Position numbers and translations under genes: made by a program
Notes under the pieces: model-generated
Told to the model about the DNA's origin: nothing
The model's database searches: none
Seen by the model: only the letters and a program-made list of their open reading frames with translations
Assembly (NCBI RefSeq): GCF_003363155.1
Contig: NZ_QRBE01000008.1
Span: 170,893 to 228,263 of the forward strand
From: Dyella monticola
GTDB taxonomy: Bacteria > Pseudomonadota > Gammaproteobacteria > Xanthomonadales > Rhodanobacteraceae
Direction: 5' to 3'
DNA: 57,371 nucleotides
In this document: positions 19,056 to 27,517 of the stretch, piece after piece
Layout of the letters: every line of letters begins with the position of its first letter
Numbering within the stretch: position 1 is the first letter of the stretch

Positions 19056-19487
19056 TCAGCGGTCGTTTTCCGTGGCATTCGCCAGAACCGCCAGCCGCAT
19101 GCGCAGGCGCCGGCGGATGTCCGCATCGCTGTTGTCCGGTAGCAGCCACAGCGTCAACCTGCCGTAGCGCCCGCTGGCAAGGCGAAGCAGCACCATCTGG
19201 CGCATCACGCGGGACGCGGTGAGCGTGGCCGCTTCATCCGCACCGTCCAGGCCGCGCAGCGTCCAGCCGCTCTGGCTCGCCCATCCTACCGCGTAGATCG
19301 GCAACCGTAGCCGGCGCACGGCGTGGGCACAGGCGGCTATGGCCGCCAGAGCCACTATCGCGCGTGCAATCGCAGGCATACCGGAAAGAGTGACCGCTGC
19401 CACAGCCGCTGCAGTGATGAGGACAAACAGTCGCGGCACCCAGCGCGAAGGCCGGTATTCAAAGCCGATGGCGGGCGCGGATGTCAT
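19056..19487 (-). CDS. ygfX: YgfX (CptA) family inner-membrane protein
   Basis: The 143-residue protein has two close hydrophobic helices (about 17-33 and 40-60) followed by a cytoplasmic domain with W-x-L and a Arg-rich end (DIRRRLRMRLAVL). Position and layout match YgfX, which in enterics is encoded right after sdhE. It overlaps the sdhE frame by 29 bases. The pair was once named CptAB and described as a toxin-antitoxin system; later work assigns SdhE to FAD attachment, and the role of YgfX is unsettled. Sequence conservation in this family is low, so the assignment depends partly on context. Confidence 0.78.
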   Translation of the reverse strand: MTSAPAIGFEYRPSRWVPRLFVLITAAAVAAVTLSGMPAIARAIVALAAIAACAHAVRRLRLPIYAVGWASQSGWTLRGLDGADEAATLTASRVMRQMVLLRLASGRYGRLTLWLLPDNSDADIRRRLRMRLAVLANATENDR

Positions 19488-19707
19488 CGATGATGGCCTG
19501 CCAGTCGGCGCGCGGCGGTTTAGCGTGACCCATCACCCAGTCCCAGAGGTCCGGGTCTTGGGCGTCGAGCAGTTCGTCGAACGCTTGTTGCATGGCTGCG
19601 TCCGCGGTGAGGAACGAGGTTTCCAGCCAACCGCCGAACAGGGCATCCAGTTCGCGTGTGCCACGGCGGGTGCGCCAGCGGAGGCGTTTGAGTTGCGCTT
19701 CGTCCAT
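19459..19707 (-). CDS. sdhE: FAD assembly factor SdhE
   Basis: SdhE promotes covalent FAD attachment to SdhA. The 82-residue, all-helical protein has the signature RRGTRELD at about residues 13-20 (consensus RGxxE), and the later DWVMG segment of the family. It lies immediately downstream of sdhB on the same strand, which matches its role in maturing the flavoprotein encoded at 20666-22453. ATG 19707 has GAGG upstream with short spacing. A 150-base REP-like element separates it from sdhB. Confidence 0.93.
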   Translation of the reverse strand: MDEAQLKRLRWRTRRGTRELDALFGGWLETSFLTADAAMQQAFDELLDAQDPDLWDWVMGHAKPPRADWQAIIDDIRARHRL

Positions 19708-19745
19708 AGGCCTCGAAAACCACGCGGGGACCGGTCTTGCCTTGC

Positions 19746-19857
19746 CGTCATCCCGGCGCAGGCCGGGATCCCGTAGAACATGCAGTGCGAAGCGCTCAAC
19801 CTGGGATTGCGTGGCTTCGCACGGTTTATTTGACTGGAGGCCTGCGCCGGAATGACG
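19746..19857. repeat. REP-like inverted repeat between sdhE and sdhB
   Basis: The left arm CGTCATCCCGGCGCAGGCC and the right arm GGCCTGCGCCGGAATGACG are nearly perfect reverse complements about 75 bases apart; the spacer contains a further imperfect hairpin (gtgcgaagc / gcttcgcac). It could fold in the sdh mRNA and set the ratio of sdhCDAB to sdhE expression. Confidence 0.75.
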
Positions 19858-19861
19858 AGCG

Positions 19862-20644
19862 TCAGGCCGACCGACGTTCCACCAGCAGCTTCTTGATCTC
19901 CGCGATTGCCTTCGCCGGGTTCAAACCCTTCGGGCAGGTGCGTGCGCAGTTCATGATGGTGTGGCAGCGGTAGAGCTTGAACGGGTCTTCCAGATCATCC
20001 AGACGCGCACCGGTGTCTTCGTCGCGCGAATCGACGATCCAGCGATACGCCTGCAACAGGATCGCCGGGCCCAGGTAACGATCGCCGTTCCACCAGTAGC
20101 TCGGGCAGCTCGTGGAGCAGCATGCGCAGAGGATGCACTCGTACAAACCATCGAGCTTCTTGCGATCTTCCGGCGATTGCAGGCGTTCGCGATCGGGGGC
20201 CGCACTCTGCGTGCGCAGCCATGGGCGGATCGACGCGAACTGCGCATAGAAGTGCGTGAGATCCGGCACCAGATCCTTCACCACCGGCATGTGCGGCAGC
20301 GGGTAGATCTTTACGTCGCCCGAGGCACATTCGGTGATGGCCTTGGTGCAGGCCAGCGTGTTGGTGCCGTCGATGTTCATCGCGCAGGAACCGCAGATGC
20401 CTTCGCGGCAGGAACGGCGCAGCGTGAGGGTGGGATCGATCTCGTTCTTGATCTTCAGCAACGCGTCCAGAACCATCGGACCACACGCGGCCATATCGAC
20501 CTCATAGGTGTCGATGCGCGGGTTCTGTCCATCGTCCGGCGACCAGCGATAAACGCGGAACGTACGGGGTTTCTTCGCGTCCTTCGCCGGATAGTGCTTG
20601 CCCGGCTGGATCTTGGAATTCTTCGGTAGCGTGAACTCGGCCAC
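19862..20644 (-). CDS. sdhB: succinate dehydrogenase iron-sulfur subunit SdhB
   Basis: SdhB transfers electrons from the flavin in SdhA to ubiquinone in SdhCD. The 260-residue protein has the [2Fe-2S] cysteines in [12 protein letters not shown] with a later Cys (TLAC), then the ferredoxin-like domain with [12 protein letters not shown] and [17 protein letters not shown] for the [4Fe-4S] and [3Fe-4S] clusters. All expected cysteines are present. It follows sdhA by 21 bases. Length is slightly above E. coli SdhB (238), as is usual outside enterics. Confidence 0.97.
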   Translation of the reverse strand: MAEFTLPKNSKIQPGKHYPAKDAKKPRTFRVYRWSPDDGQNPRIDTYEVDMAACGPMVLDALLKIKNEIDPTLTLRRSCREGICGSCAMNIDGTNTLACTKAITECASGDVKIYPLPHMPVVKDLVPDLTHFYAQFASIRPWLRTQSAAPDRERLQSPEDRKKLDGLYECILCACCSTSCPSYWWNGDRYLGPAILLQAYRWIVDSRDEDTGARLDDLEDPFKLYRCHTIMNCARTCPKGLNPAKAIAEIKKLLVERRSA

Positions 20645-20665
20645 GATTGCCTCTCCAGTCGGTTC

Positions 20666-22453
20666 TTAGTAAACGCGCTTCTTCGGCGGAACCACCTCGA
20701 CTTCGCCGGTCAAGGTGTACATATGCACCGGACGGAAATCAAAACTGGTTTTGCCGCTTTCGTCGACCTTCACCAGGGTGTGTTTCATCCAGTTGTGGTC
20801 GTCGCGATCGGGGAAATCTTCACGGGCATGCGCGCCACGGCTTTCAGGGCGCTGCTCGGCCGAGTGCATGGTGGCGACGGCCTGATCCAGCAGGTTGGAC
20901 AATTCCAGCGTCTCGATGAGATCGGAATTCCACACCATCGAGCGATCGCTCACGCGCACGTTCTTGAAGGAATCGTGCACGTCGGAAATCTTCCTGGACC
21001 CTTCCTTGAGTGTTTCGCCCGTGCGGAATACGGCCGCATCTTCCTGCATGGTGCGCTGCATGTTCAGGCGAATCTTGGCGGTCGGCATGTCGCCATTGGC
21101 ATTACGCAGGCCGTCGAAACGACCCAACGCCTTGTCCAGCACGCTGGCAGGCAGATCCTTGTGCGCGGCACCCGGCTTGATGATCTCGGCGCAACGATGC
21201 GACACGGCGCGACCGAACACCACCAGATCGAGAAGCGAGTTCGAACCCAGACGATTGGCACCATGCACCGATACGCACGCGGCCTCGCCGATGGCGAACA
21301 ACCCCGGTACGACGGCATCAACGTCATCGCCCTTCTTCTGTACGACTTCACCATGGTAATTGGTAGGAATGCCGCCCATGTTGTAGTGCACGGTGGGCAG
21401 CACCGGAATCGGTTCCTTGGTGACGTCCACGCCGGCGAAAATACGCGCCGATTCGGCGATGCCCGGCAGGCGCTCGTGAATCACCTCAGGACCCAGGTGC
21501 ATCAGGTTCAGATGAACATGATCATGATGCTCGCCCACGCCGCGGCCTTCGCGGATTTCTACCGTCATCGCGCGGCTGACCACGTCGCGCGATGCAAGAT
21601 CCTTCGCGCTGGGCGCATAGCGTTCCATGAAACGCTCGCCCTTGGAATTGGTGAGATAACCCCCTTCGCCACGCACGCCCTCGGTGATCAGGCAACCGGC
21701 GCCATAGATGCCGGTGGGATGGAACTGCACAAATTCCATGTCCTGCAAGGCAAGGCCGGCACGCAACACCATGCCGCCACCATCACCTGTGCAGGTGTGC
21801 GCGGAGGTGGCGCTGAAATAGGCGCGGCCATAACCACCAGTCGCCAGCACCACGGCATGGCCACGGAAGAAATGCAGCGTACCCTCGTTCATGTCGAGCG
21901 CCAGGACGCCACGGCATACGCCTTCTTCATCGAAGATCAGGTCGATGGCGAAGTATTCGATAAAGAAAGTAGCGTCATGCGCCAGCGCCTGCTGGTACAG
22001 CGTGTGCAAAATCGCGTGACCGGTACGGTCGGCCGCGGCGCACGTGCGCTGCGCGGTGCCCTTTCCGTAGTGCGTGGTCATGCCGCCGAACGGGCGCTGA
22101 TAGATACGACCGTCATCGGTGCGCGAGAACGGCACGCCATAGTGTTCGAGTTCCAGAATCGAGGGAATCGCCTCGCGGCACATGTACTCGATCGCGTCCT
22201 GATCACCCAGCCAGTCCGACCCCTTGATGGTGTCGTAGAAATGGAAACGCCAGTCGTCCTCGCCCATGTTGCCGAGCGCGGCGGCGATACCGCCTTGCGC
22301 CGCCACGGTGTGCGAACGCGTGGGAAATACTTTGGTGATGCACGCGGCCTTGAGCCCTTTCTCGGCCAGGCCGAACGTGGCACGCAGCCCGGCGCCGCCG
22401 GCACCTACCACGATCACGTCATAGTTGTGCTGCTGAACTTTGTAAGCTTCCAT
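20666..22453 (-). CDS. sdhA: succinate dehydrogenase flavoprotein subunit SdhA
   Basis: SdhA oxidises succinate to fumarate in the TCA cycle and respiratory complex II. The 595-residue protein begins [22 protein letters not shown] with the FAD-binding GxGxxG motif; [15 protein letters not shown] contains the His that carries the covalent 8-alpha-histidyl [23 protein letters not shown] and the C-terminal R-R-pattern are the other family blocks. ATG 22453 is preferred over 22510 because the latter would overlap sdhD coding sequence and lacks family similarity. It sits five bases after sdhD. Confidence 0.97.
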   Translation of the reverse strand: MEAYKVQQHNYDVIVVGAGGAGLRATFGLAEKGLKAACITKVFPTRSHTVAAQGGIAAALGNMGEDDWRFHFYDTIKGSDWLGDQDAIEYMCREAIPSILELEHYGVPFSRTDDGRIYQRPFGGMTTHYGKGTAQRTCAAADRTGHAILHTLYQQALAHDATFFIEYFAIDLIFDEEGVCRGVLALDMNEGTLHFFRGHAVVLATGGYGRAYFSATSAHTCTGDGGGMVLRAGLALQDMEFVQFHPTGIYGAGCLITEGVRGEGGYLTNSKGERFMERYAPSAKDLASRDVVSRAMTVEIREGRGVGEHHDHVHLNLMHLGPEVIHERLPGIAESARIFAGVDVTKEPIPVLPTVHYNMGGIPTNYHGEVVQKKGDDVDAVVPGLFAIGEAACVSVHGANRLGSNSLLDLVVFGRAVSHRCAEIIKPGAAHKDLPASVLDKALGRFDGLRNANGDMPTAKIRLNMQRTMQEDAAVFRTGETLKEGSRKISDVHDSFKNVRVSDRSMVWNSDLIETLELSNLLDQAVATMHSAEQRPESRGAHAREDFPDRDDHNWMKHTLVKVDESGKTSFDFRPVHMYTLTGEVEVVPPKKRVY

Positions 22454-22458
22454 CGACC

Positions 22459-22854
22459 TCAGGCTCCCAGTGCGATGCGCAGCACCGCCAGCGTGCCGGC
22501 CAGCACGCACAGCACGGCGATAAACTTGATGACCACCAGAAGGGTGAGCTCCTTCCAGCGGGTATGGACGTAATCTTCAATGACCACCTGCAAACCGAGC
22601 ACCGCATGCCAGAACATGCTGATCAGCAATGCGACCAGCAGCACTGCGTTCCATGGCCTGGCCACCGCAGCGCGCGCCGTGGCGTAGTCGCCGTGCAGCA
22701 GGCCAAGCACCAGAACTACGAACCAGATACCCAGGAGGACCAGCGCGACGGCGGTGGTGCGCTGTGTCCACCAGTGCCCCACGCCGTACTGTGCAGCGCC
22801 CAGGCCGCGCGCCCGCTTCAGCGGATGCCGCAGATCTTTCGCGTTCGCACTCAT
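22459..22854 (-). CDS. sdhD: succinate dehydrogenase hydrophobic membrane anchor SdhD
   Basis: The 131-residue protein has three membrane helices (about 31-53, 69-90 and 102-127). [16 protein letters not shown] holds the conserved His and the DY pair near the quinone site. With SdhC it binds haem b and ubiquinone. ATG 22854 overlaps the sdhC stop in ATGA, so the two are translationally coupled, and this start gives normal length; the longer frame is a shadow of sdhC. Confidence 0.93.
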   Translation of the reverse strand: MSANAKDLRHPLKRARGLGAAQYGVGHWWTQRTTAVALVLLGIWFVVLVLGLLHGDYATARAAVARPWNAVLLVALLISMFWHAVLGLQVVIEDYVHTRWKELTLLVVIKFIAVLCVLAGTLAVLRIALGA

Positions 22855-23246
22855 GCAGCACCTCCGGCGGAAAGCACATAACCCCAAACGATAAGCGTGA
22901 GCAGCAGGCTGACGATCACCGATGCCCAGCTCGAACGCACGAATTGCACGATCGTGTAGCCCGCGCCGGCATCCTGCACCAGATGGCGCACGCCGTTGCA
23001 CAGGTGAAAGAAGAACGACCAGGTCCAGCCGATCAGCAGGATGATCCCGATGGGGCTGCCCGCGCAGACCTTGAACTGATTGAATGCGTCCTCGCCCGCA
23101 GCCAGGGCAACGAGCCCCCAGACGACGATCAAGGTGCCTACGGCCAGGGCGATGCCCGTCGCACGATGCAGGATGGAGGTCACCATCTGCACTTGCCACT
23201 TATATATCTGTAGATGCGGTGAAAGCGGTCGTTGGGTCTGTGCCAT
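22851..23246 (-). CDS. sdhC: succinate dehydrogenase cytochrome b556 subunit SdhC
   Basis: The 131-residue membrane anchor starts MAQTQRPLSPHLQIYKWQ, a typical SdhC beginning; SILHRATG holds the quinone-site Ser/Arg and SFFFHLCNGVRHLVQD the haem-axial His in the second helix. Three helices are visible (about 30-50, 66-88, 106-126). It opens the core sdhCDAB order on the minus strand. Its own promoter region would be the 87-base gap up to the broken sdhAF4. Confidence 0.95.
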   Translation of the reverse strand: MAQTQRPLSPHLQIYKWQVQMVTSILHRATGIALAVGTLIVVWGLVALAAGEDAFNQFKVCAGSPIGIILLIGWTWSFFFHLCNGVRHLVQDAGAGYTIVQFVRSSWASVIVSLLLTLIVWGYVLSAGGAA

Positions 23247-23333
23247 GTCGGCTATCCTGGGGTGGAATCGCTGATACCCGCACCTGCTTGTTCCCCGCTC
23301 CATCGCCACACCGCAGCGCAACGACGCAACGGA

Positions 23334-23500
23334 TCAGAAATCGATGCAGCGCCCGTTCTTTTCCCAGTCGCCGTAGCGCGTAGGGTCCGGTGCCGGCTGC
23401 TCGCTCTGTTCCTTGCCTGGTAGGGGGAAACGGGCGTCGAGCCCCGCTCTTTCTTGGCGGGTTCGTTCGGCGTTGCGGGTTGGGAGGACGTGTCGGGCAT
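23334..23500 (-). pseudogene. SdhAF4/DUF1674 succinate dehydrogenase assembly factor, frameshifted
   Basis: The C-terminal signature of DUF1674 proteins, DPTRYGDWEKNGRCIDF, is encoded and ends at TGA 23334-23336. No start codon lies in that frame upstream before a stop. The plausible N terminus, MPDTSSQPATPNEPAKKERG from ATG 23500, lies in the neighbouring frame. The frames join at a run of five C (minus strand; 23424-23428): one more C would give a continuous protein of about 54 residues with the Pro/Lys-rich head and conserved tail of the family. Known role: in mitochondria and bacteria SdhAF4 binds flavinylated SdhA and promotes its assembly with SdhB; its place just upstream of sdhC agrees. 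The break may be a true mutation, a homopolymer sequencing error or a -1 slip on CCCCC. Confidence 0.8.
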
Positions 23501-23623
23501 GTTGGTATCGTCAAAAGCGTAATACTTGCGGCATAGCGGCACAACCAGTTGACGCCAGGCAGCAGGCGTTGCAGGCATGGGGGAGGCTTGCACCGCGCCC
23601 CTCCCGCCCCCACTCCTGCGCGC

Positions 23624-24424
23624 ATGCCTACCTCTCACATCACCCAAGCGGTTCTTATCGAAGGCCCGGACGCCGTGGCGTTCGCACATAGCCAGTTCGC
23701 CAGCCAGGTCACGGCGCTCGCGAACGGTCAATGGCAATTCAGCAGCTGGCTGGACGCGCAGGGGCGCGTGCGCAATGTGCTTCATCTTGCGCGCATAGGC
23801 GATGAGCGCTTGATGGTGATCTTGCGTGGTGGCAACGCAACGGATTTCATCGACGCATTGCGGCGCTTTGTGTTTCGCTCGCGCGTCAAACTCACGACCG
23901 TAGAAGGATCACTTGCCGGCGGCGAAGCGATGCCAATGCATTACGTCGATGTGCATGATGATGTCGTTCGTCTCGGTTGTGGAACGCATGCGATGCTCTT
24001 TGGCGCGCATGTCGACAATGATGAAACGTGGCGACTTCAACAGCTGCGCGCAGGATGGCCTTGGCTTCCCAATGCGAGCTTGAATGAAATGCTTGCACCG
24101 GCTTTATCGCTGCATCGGCTTGGTGCGGTGACAATCGATAAAGGCTGCTATCCAGGACAAGAGATCGTTGCGCGCCTGCACTATCGCGGCGGCAACAAAC
24201 GACATTTGCATCACGTCGTTCTGTCAAAAGCGCTTGAAGATGGTTCACTTCTGCATCACGAAGGTCGCAAGTTTGTGCAGTTGCTCAATGTCATCACACA
24301 TGATGAACGCGTAGAAGCACTTGCTGTCATAAGCGATGAAGATGCGAATAACATCGCGCAACATACGGAAATCATTAGCGATGAGAAGATTACGATGCAC
24401 TTGCTAACTGATTGGCCTGATTGA
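23624..24424 (+). CDS. ygfZ: YgfZ/GcvT-like folate-binding protein
   Basis: YgfZ proteins are tetrahydrofolate-binding relatives of GcvT that support Fe-S cluster enzymes and tRNA methylthiolation. The 266-residue product contains the hallmark KGCYPGQEIVARLHYRG (family K-G-C-Y-x-G-Q-E) at about residue 175-190. I choose ATG 23624 (MPTSHITQ) because the preceding 25 codons lie in the divergent intergenic region and have no family similarity. It is divergent from sdhAF4-sdhCDAB; complex II contains three Fe-S clusters, so the neighbourhood fits. The last 60 residues are Glu/Asp/His-rich and more A+T-rich than the neighbours, and match the family less clearly. Confidence 0.9.
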   Translation: MPTSHITQAVLIEGPDAVAFAHSQFASQVTALANGQWQFSSWLDAQGRVRNVLHLARIGDERLMVILRGGNATDFIDALRRFVFRSRVKLTTVEGSLAGGEAMPMHYVDVHDDVVRLGCGTHAMLFGAHVDNDETWRLQQLRAGWPWLPNASLNEMLAPALSLHRLGAVTIDKGCYPGQEIVARLHYRGGNKRHLHHVVLSKALEDGSLLHHEGRKFVQLLNVITHDERVEALAVISDEDANNIAQHTEIISDEKITMHLLTDWPD

Positions 24425-24865
24425 CATTTACATCATGCATGCCATGCAATGCTCATAAGCGGAATATGAATCGGGGCCGCCAGGCACTTGCAAACACTGC
24501 CGCGCCCCACTAGATTCCGCCAAACTTTTTTGGCATCCACCTGCCCACAGGGTGCCTACATACGCGACGAACCGGAAGGGTCCGGATCGGCGCGACCCGG
24601 CAAGAAAGTCGCCGGTGACAACTCGCCGTATGCGCGAACACGCTGCATCAGGTGCCTCATTGCACGCAGCGTAATTGCCAAAGCTTCCCCGGTCGACATC
24701 GGACCTGTCGATCGATCCCCGCCGCGTTATTGCGGTAAAACATTGCTTGCGCCAAAAGTTTCGACGCGAGCGATAGATCCAGATGGAACGGCCTGCCCGC
24801 CCGTCCATCGCAACGGCGTTCAAGCACGTATGTGTGCACGGACGTACAGCACGCTGGAGGCAGAT
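24425..24865. other. 441-base intergenic gap without recognised gene
   Basis: The stretch after ygfZ holds no convincing coding sequence. The SleB-like frame stays open leftward to 24488, but that part has no family similarity and an erratic composition rich in Arg, Pro and Cys. I see short palindromic runs (gcatgccatgcaatgc near 24436) and a GC-rich imperfect hairpin near 24575 but no clear promoter or terminator. Confidence 0.5.
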
Positions 24866-25300
24866 ATGAAACTTTCCATGTTGTTGTGGCTGATGTCCGT
24901 ACTGCCCCAACCGCTCGCAGACCAGACTTGTCTGGCGACCACCGTGTACCTGGAAGCACGTAGCCAGTCGACGGTGGGCCAATTGGCCGTGGCGGAAGTC
25001 GCCATGCGCCGGCGCGAACGCGGCCAGTGGGGCGATACCGTATGCGACGTCGTAAAGGCGCCGCATCAATTCGCGCTCACCACAACATCGCCCAACCAGG
25101 ACATCGAAAATCTTTCGGCATTCCAGAAAGCATGGGATATCGCCGGAAAGTCGATCCAGAACTGGGGCCTCCCTGCTGACGAACGCCGCTTTTTCGTTCC
25201 GCATGCAGACCATTTCGCCACCGCTTCCATTTCGCCGACATGGTCGCGCAATCAGCATGCCATCACAATTGGCGATCACAAGTTCTATTCCATCAACTGA
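24866..25300 (+). CDS. SleB-like cell wall hydrolase (Hydrolase_2 family)
   Basis: The 144-residue product starts at ATG 24866, with GGAGG six bases upstream, and opens with a signal peptide (KLSMLLWLMSVLPQPLA). The mature part matches the SleB/CwlJ catalytic domain: CLATTVYLEARSQ with the catalytic Glu, then VGQLAVAEVAMRRR, TVCDVVKAPHQFAL and a C-terminal SRNQHAITIGDHKFY. Known family role: lytic transglycosylase or muramidase acting on peptidoglycan; in non-sporulating Gram-negatives the physiological role is usually unknown. Two cysteines (at the start of the domain and in TVC) could form a disulphide in the periplasm. It is monocistronic, ending 24 bases before a strong terminator. Confidence 0.85.
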   Translation: MKLSMLLWLMSVLPQPLADQTCLATTVYLEARSQSTVGQLAVAEVAMRRRERGQWGDTVCDVVKAPHQFALTTTSPNQDIENLSAFQKAWDIAGKSIQNWGLPADERRFFVPHADHFATASISPTWSRNQHAITIGDHKFYSIN

Positions 25301-25323
25301 TGTTCGCGCCCATCGCGACACAA

Positions 25324-25371
25324 AAAAGGCCCTCCTTTGAGGGCCTTTTACTTTAGACGTTTAGACGTCTA
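25324..25371. terminator. bidirectional Rho-independent terminator pair
   Basis: AAAAGGCCCTC-CTTT-GAGGGCCTTTT (25324-25349) is a strong hairpin with U-tracts on both strands. A second hairpin, TAGACGT-TTAG-ACGTCTA (25354-25371) followed by TTTT, comes next. They separate the convergent SleB-like gene (plus) and glycine-zipper lipoprotein gene (minus). Confidence 0.88.
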
Positions 25372-25385
25372 TTTTCTTGAAATGA

Positions 25386-25856
25386 TCAGCGCGGATAAAC
25401 CAGATTATTGCTGATCACCACATAATCGCCAGGGCGAACGCCAGGATTGGGAACCTGCGTTACCGTGGCGTACTGACCGTTATCAAGGCGCACAATGATC
25501 TGCCACGCTGGCACCGTACCGGCAGGCTGGCTATTTGCTTGACCGACCTTGTTGCCCACCACGCCACCCACCACCGCGCCACCCACGATAGCGGCCGTAT
25601 TACCGCGACCATGACCGATGGTGCTGCCCAAAAGGCCACCCGCAACCGCGCCGATCACGGTACCGATGCCGCTATTGTTGGTGCCCTGCTGCTGGATATA
25701 GATCTGCTGAACCTGCTGCACCACGCCACAGCTTTGGCAGACGCGAGAGGCGTAGGTGGTCTGGTAGGTCGTCGGTTGGGTTTGACAACCCGACAGCGCC
25801 GCCACCGCCACCATCAACGCCATCACCGCACCGTACTTCACCGATTTGCTTTTCAC
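25386..25856 (-). CDS. glycine-zipper 2TM domain lipoprotein (SlyB/Pcp-like)
   Basis: The 156-residue product starts at GTG 25856, chosen because AAGGAGGT lies at ideal distance; the frame extends to an upstream ATG at 25919 but without such a site. A lipoprotein signal ends in LSGC (Cys at about 25). Then come CQSCG, a Gln-rich segment (QQVQQIYIQQQG), and the glycine-zipper region GTVIGAVAGGLLGSTIG / AAIVGGAVVGGVVGNKVG at about 65-105. A C-terminal soluble part binds cell-wall or envelope partners in related proteins. Family role: outer-membrane lipoprotein that supports envelope integrity, often stress-induced. The exact orthologue is not assigned. Confidence 0.88.
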   Translation of the reverse strand: MKSKSVKYGAVMALMVAVAALSGCQTQPTTYQTTYASRVCQSCGVVQQVQQIYIQQQGTNNSGIGTVIGAVAGGLLGSTIGHGRGNTAAIVGGAVVGGVVGNKVGQANSQPAGTVPAWQIIVRLDNGQYATVTQVPNPGVRPGDYVVISNNLVYPR

Positions 25857-26016
25857 GACGACCTCCTTAAGTTGTGCCCTGGCGCAAGCGAACGCCGCTT
25901 CGTGCCTTATGTGCCGCATTGAAGCGCCAAGACGCTGAATGATGGCTAGACCGAAGCCGCCTGAGCGTTAACAAAACGCACCCTGAGATAGGAGAACAAG
26001 GCCAGGATGCTCCATC

Positions 26017-26796
26017 ATGACAGCCATGCTCAAGCTCGCAGACAGCCATGTGCATCTGGATGATGCCTCCTTCGATACCGACCGCGACGCGGTCATTGCA
26101 CGCGCCCGCGGCGCCGGGGTATCGCTGCAGATCATTCCCGGCGTGGACACCGCAAGCTGGCCGCGCATCCACGCGCTATGCACGCCGGGCAGTGGCCTGT
26201 TTCCTGCTTATGGCATGCACCCGATGTTCATGCATAAGCATCAACCGGAGGATCTTTCGAAACTATCGCATTGGCTGACTGCACACCGCCCCGTCGCCCT
26301 GGGCGAAATCGGCCTCGATTTCCACGAACGGACTGTCGACGCGGAGGGGCAGCGCGACTATTTCATGCGTCAGCTTATGCTGGCACGCGAATGGGACCTG
26401 CCCGTCATTGTGCATGCTCGCGCCGCCATGGACGAAGTGACCACGACGCTACGTCGCATCGGCAAGTTGCGCGGCGTGGTACACAGTTTTTCGGGCAGCC
26501 TTCAGCAAGCAGAGCAATTATGGAAACTCGGCTTCCATATCGGTATCGGAGGGCCAGTCACTTACGAACGCGCGCAACGCCTGCGCAGCATCGTCGCCAC
26601 TATGCCGATCGAATATCTGATGCTGGAAAGCGATGCGCCAGACCAACCCTTGTCCACCCATCGCGGCCAACGCAACGAGCCGGCCCGCGTGACGGAAGTT
26701 CTGCAGTGCATTGCCCAACTGCGCAATGAGGCGCAAGAGCGCATCGCCGCCGCCACTACGGCGAATGTTCGACAACTCTTTGCAATCAGCGATTAG
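26017..26796 (+). CDS. TatD family metal-dependent hydrolase
   Basis: TatD-type proteins are metal-dependent deoxyribonucleases of the amidohydrolase superfamily. All metal ligands are visible in the 259-residue protein: DSHVHLD near the start (HxH), GEIGLDFHE (Glu), VIVHARA (His), VVHSFSG (His) and MLESDAPDQPL (Asp). The beta-alpha barrel length is normal. The start ATG 26017 has AGGA nine bases upstream; ATG 26026 is an alternative. Among E. coli paralogues the sequence seems closer to YjjV than TatD, but I cannot separate them by eye. It is not obviously in an operon. Confidence 0.92.
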   Translation: MTAMLKLADSHVHLDDASFDTDRDAVIARARGAGVSLQIIPGVDTASWPRIHALCTPGSGLFPAYGMHPMFMHKHQPEDLSKLSHWLTAHRPVALGEIGLDFHERTVDAEGQRDYFMRQLMLAREWDLPVIVHARAAMDEVTTTLRRIGKLRGVVHSFSGSLQQAEQLWKLGFHIGIGGPVTYERAQRLRSIVATMPIEYLMLESDAPDQPLSTHRGQRNEPARVTEVLQCIAQLRNEAQERIAAATTANVRQLFAISD

Positions 26797-26962
26797 AGCA
26801 ACGCGCTGCGTTCGATTCAGCCCATGCCCAGCACGTGCCTTGGGCACCCTCCCTGCCTGCAGGCACCGGGCCCATAGCGCACTTTCACTGGACTGACGAA
26901 ATGGCTTTATGGATGGCAGCGCCTTTGGCACTTGCCAAGCGACGGCGTGCCCGGCCATCATT

Positions 26963-26980
26963 TATTTCATTAGTGAAATA
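26963..26980. promoter_or_regulatory. palindromic operator upstream of the marR-type gene
   Basis: TATTTCA-TTAG-TGAAATA is a perfect 7-bp inverted repeat 12 bases before the marR start codon. A further TGAAAT overlaps the start. MarR regulators typically bind such 16-20 bp palindromes to repress their own operon, so this is the likely autoregulatory site for marR and the efflux genes. Confidence 0.68.
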
Positions 26981-26992
26981 TGCACCGATGAA

Positions 26993-27517
26993 ATGTCTCT
27001 TACCGACAAACTAAAAATGCTGGATGAGGGCGTTACGGAAATGCGCCGAATCATGCCGGCCGTGCCGTCCGACGTCGGGCTGTGCCGGATGATGGTGCTC
27101 ATCAGCGAGCGTCTGCAGGCAGAGCTGGAACACAAGCTGCGCCCGCACAAGCTCAATGACAGCGAGTTTCGCACGCTGATCACGCTGTTTTGGCGGCCGG
27201 ATGGCACGTCTACGCCCGGCGAAGTGTGCGAGTACACCTCACTGGGTGTTACCAATATGACGCGCATTGCCAACGCTCTGGTCAAGCGTGGCCTCATCAC
27301 ACGTGGGCACAGCGTGAACGATCGCCGCTGCGTGGTGATGCAGATCACCCCTGCCGGCAAGCGCTTCGTGCAGAAGATGCTCCCCACCATGCTCCCGCGC
27401 TTGAAGTTGCTATTCACGGGTTTTAGCCAGGCCGAACGCGGCACCCTGAATCGGCTGCTGCGCAAGCTCGCGCGCAACCTGACCCAACTCGAACACGAAG
27501 CGGAACATTCGCCATGA
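26993..27517 (+). CDS. MarR family transcriptional regulator
   Basis: The 174-residue protein has the winged-helix layout of MarR: helices at about 30-55, recognition region SLGVTNMTRIANALVKRGLI at about 85-105 and wing NDRRCVVMQITPAGK at about 112-126. I use ATG 26993 because the longer frame from 26909 would run through the operator palindrome and is unlike MarR proteins; no strong ribosome-binding site is seen for either. It overlaps the next gene by four bases (ATGA), so it is the first gene of the efflux operon and probably represses it, with release by a phenolic or lipophilic ligand as in EmrR/MprA. That is inference from arrangement. Confidence 0.92.
   Translation: MSLTDKLKMLDEGVTEMRRIMPAVPSDVGLCRMMVLISERLQAELEHKLRPHKLNDSEFRTLITLFWRPDGTSTPGEVCEYTSLGVTNMTRIANALVKRGLITRGHSVNDRRCVVMQITPAGKRFVQKMLPTMLPRLKLLFTGFSQAERGTLNRLLRKLARNLTQLEHEAEHSP

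Noticed and set aside
19056-19707. sdhE-ygfX as a toxin-antitoxin pair (CptAB)
   Set aside because: The RGxxE motif and the position after sdhB identify SdhE as the FAD assembly factor; the toxin-antitoxin reading is outdated.
20723-22573. Plus-strand frame of 616 codons
   Set aside because: Antisense to sdhA, which has all catalytic motifs.
24488-24865. N-terminal extension of the SleB-like protein by 126 residues
   Set aside because: GGAGG and a signal peptide mark ATG 24866. The upstream part would bury the signal peptide and resembles no known domain.
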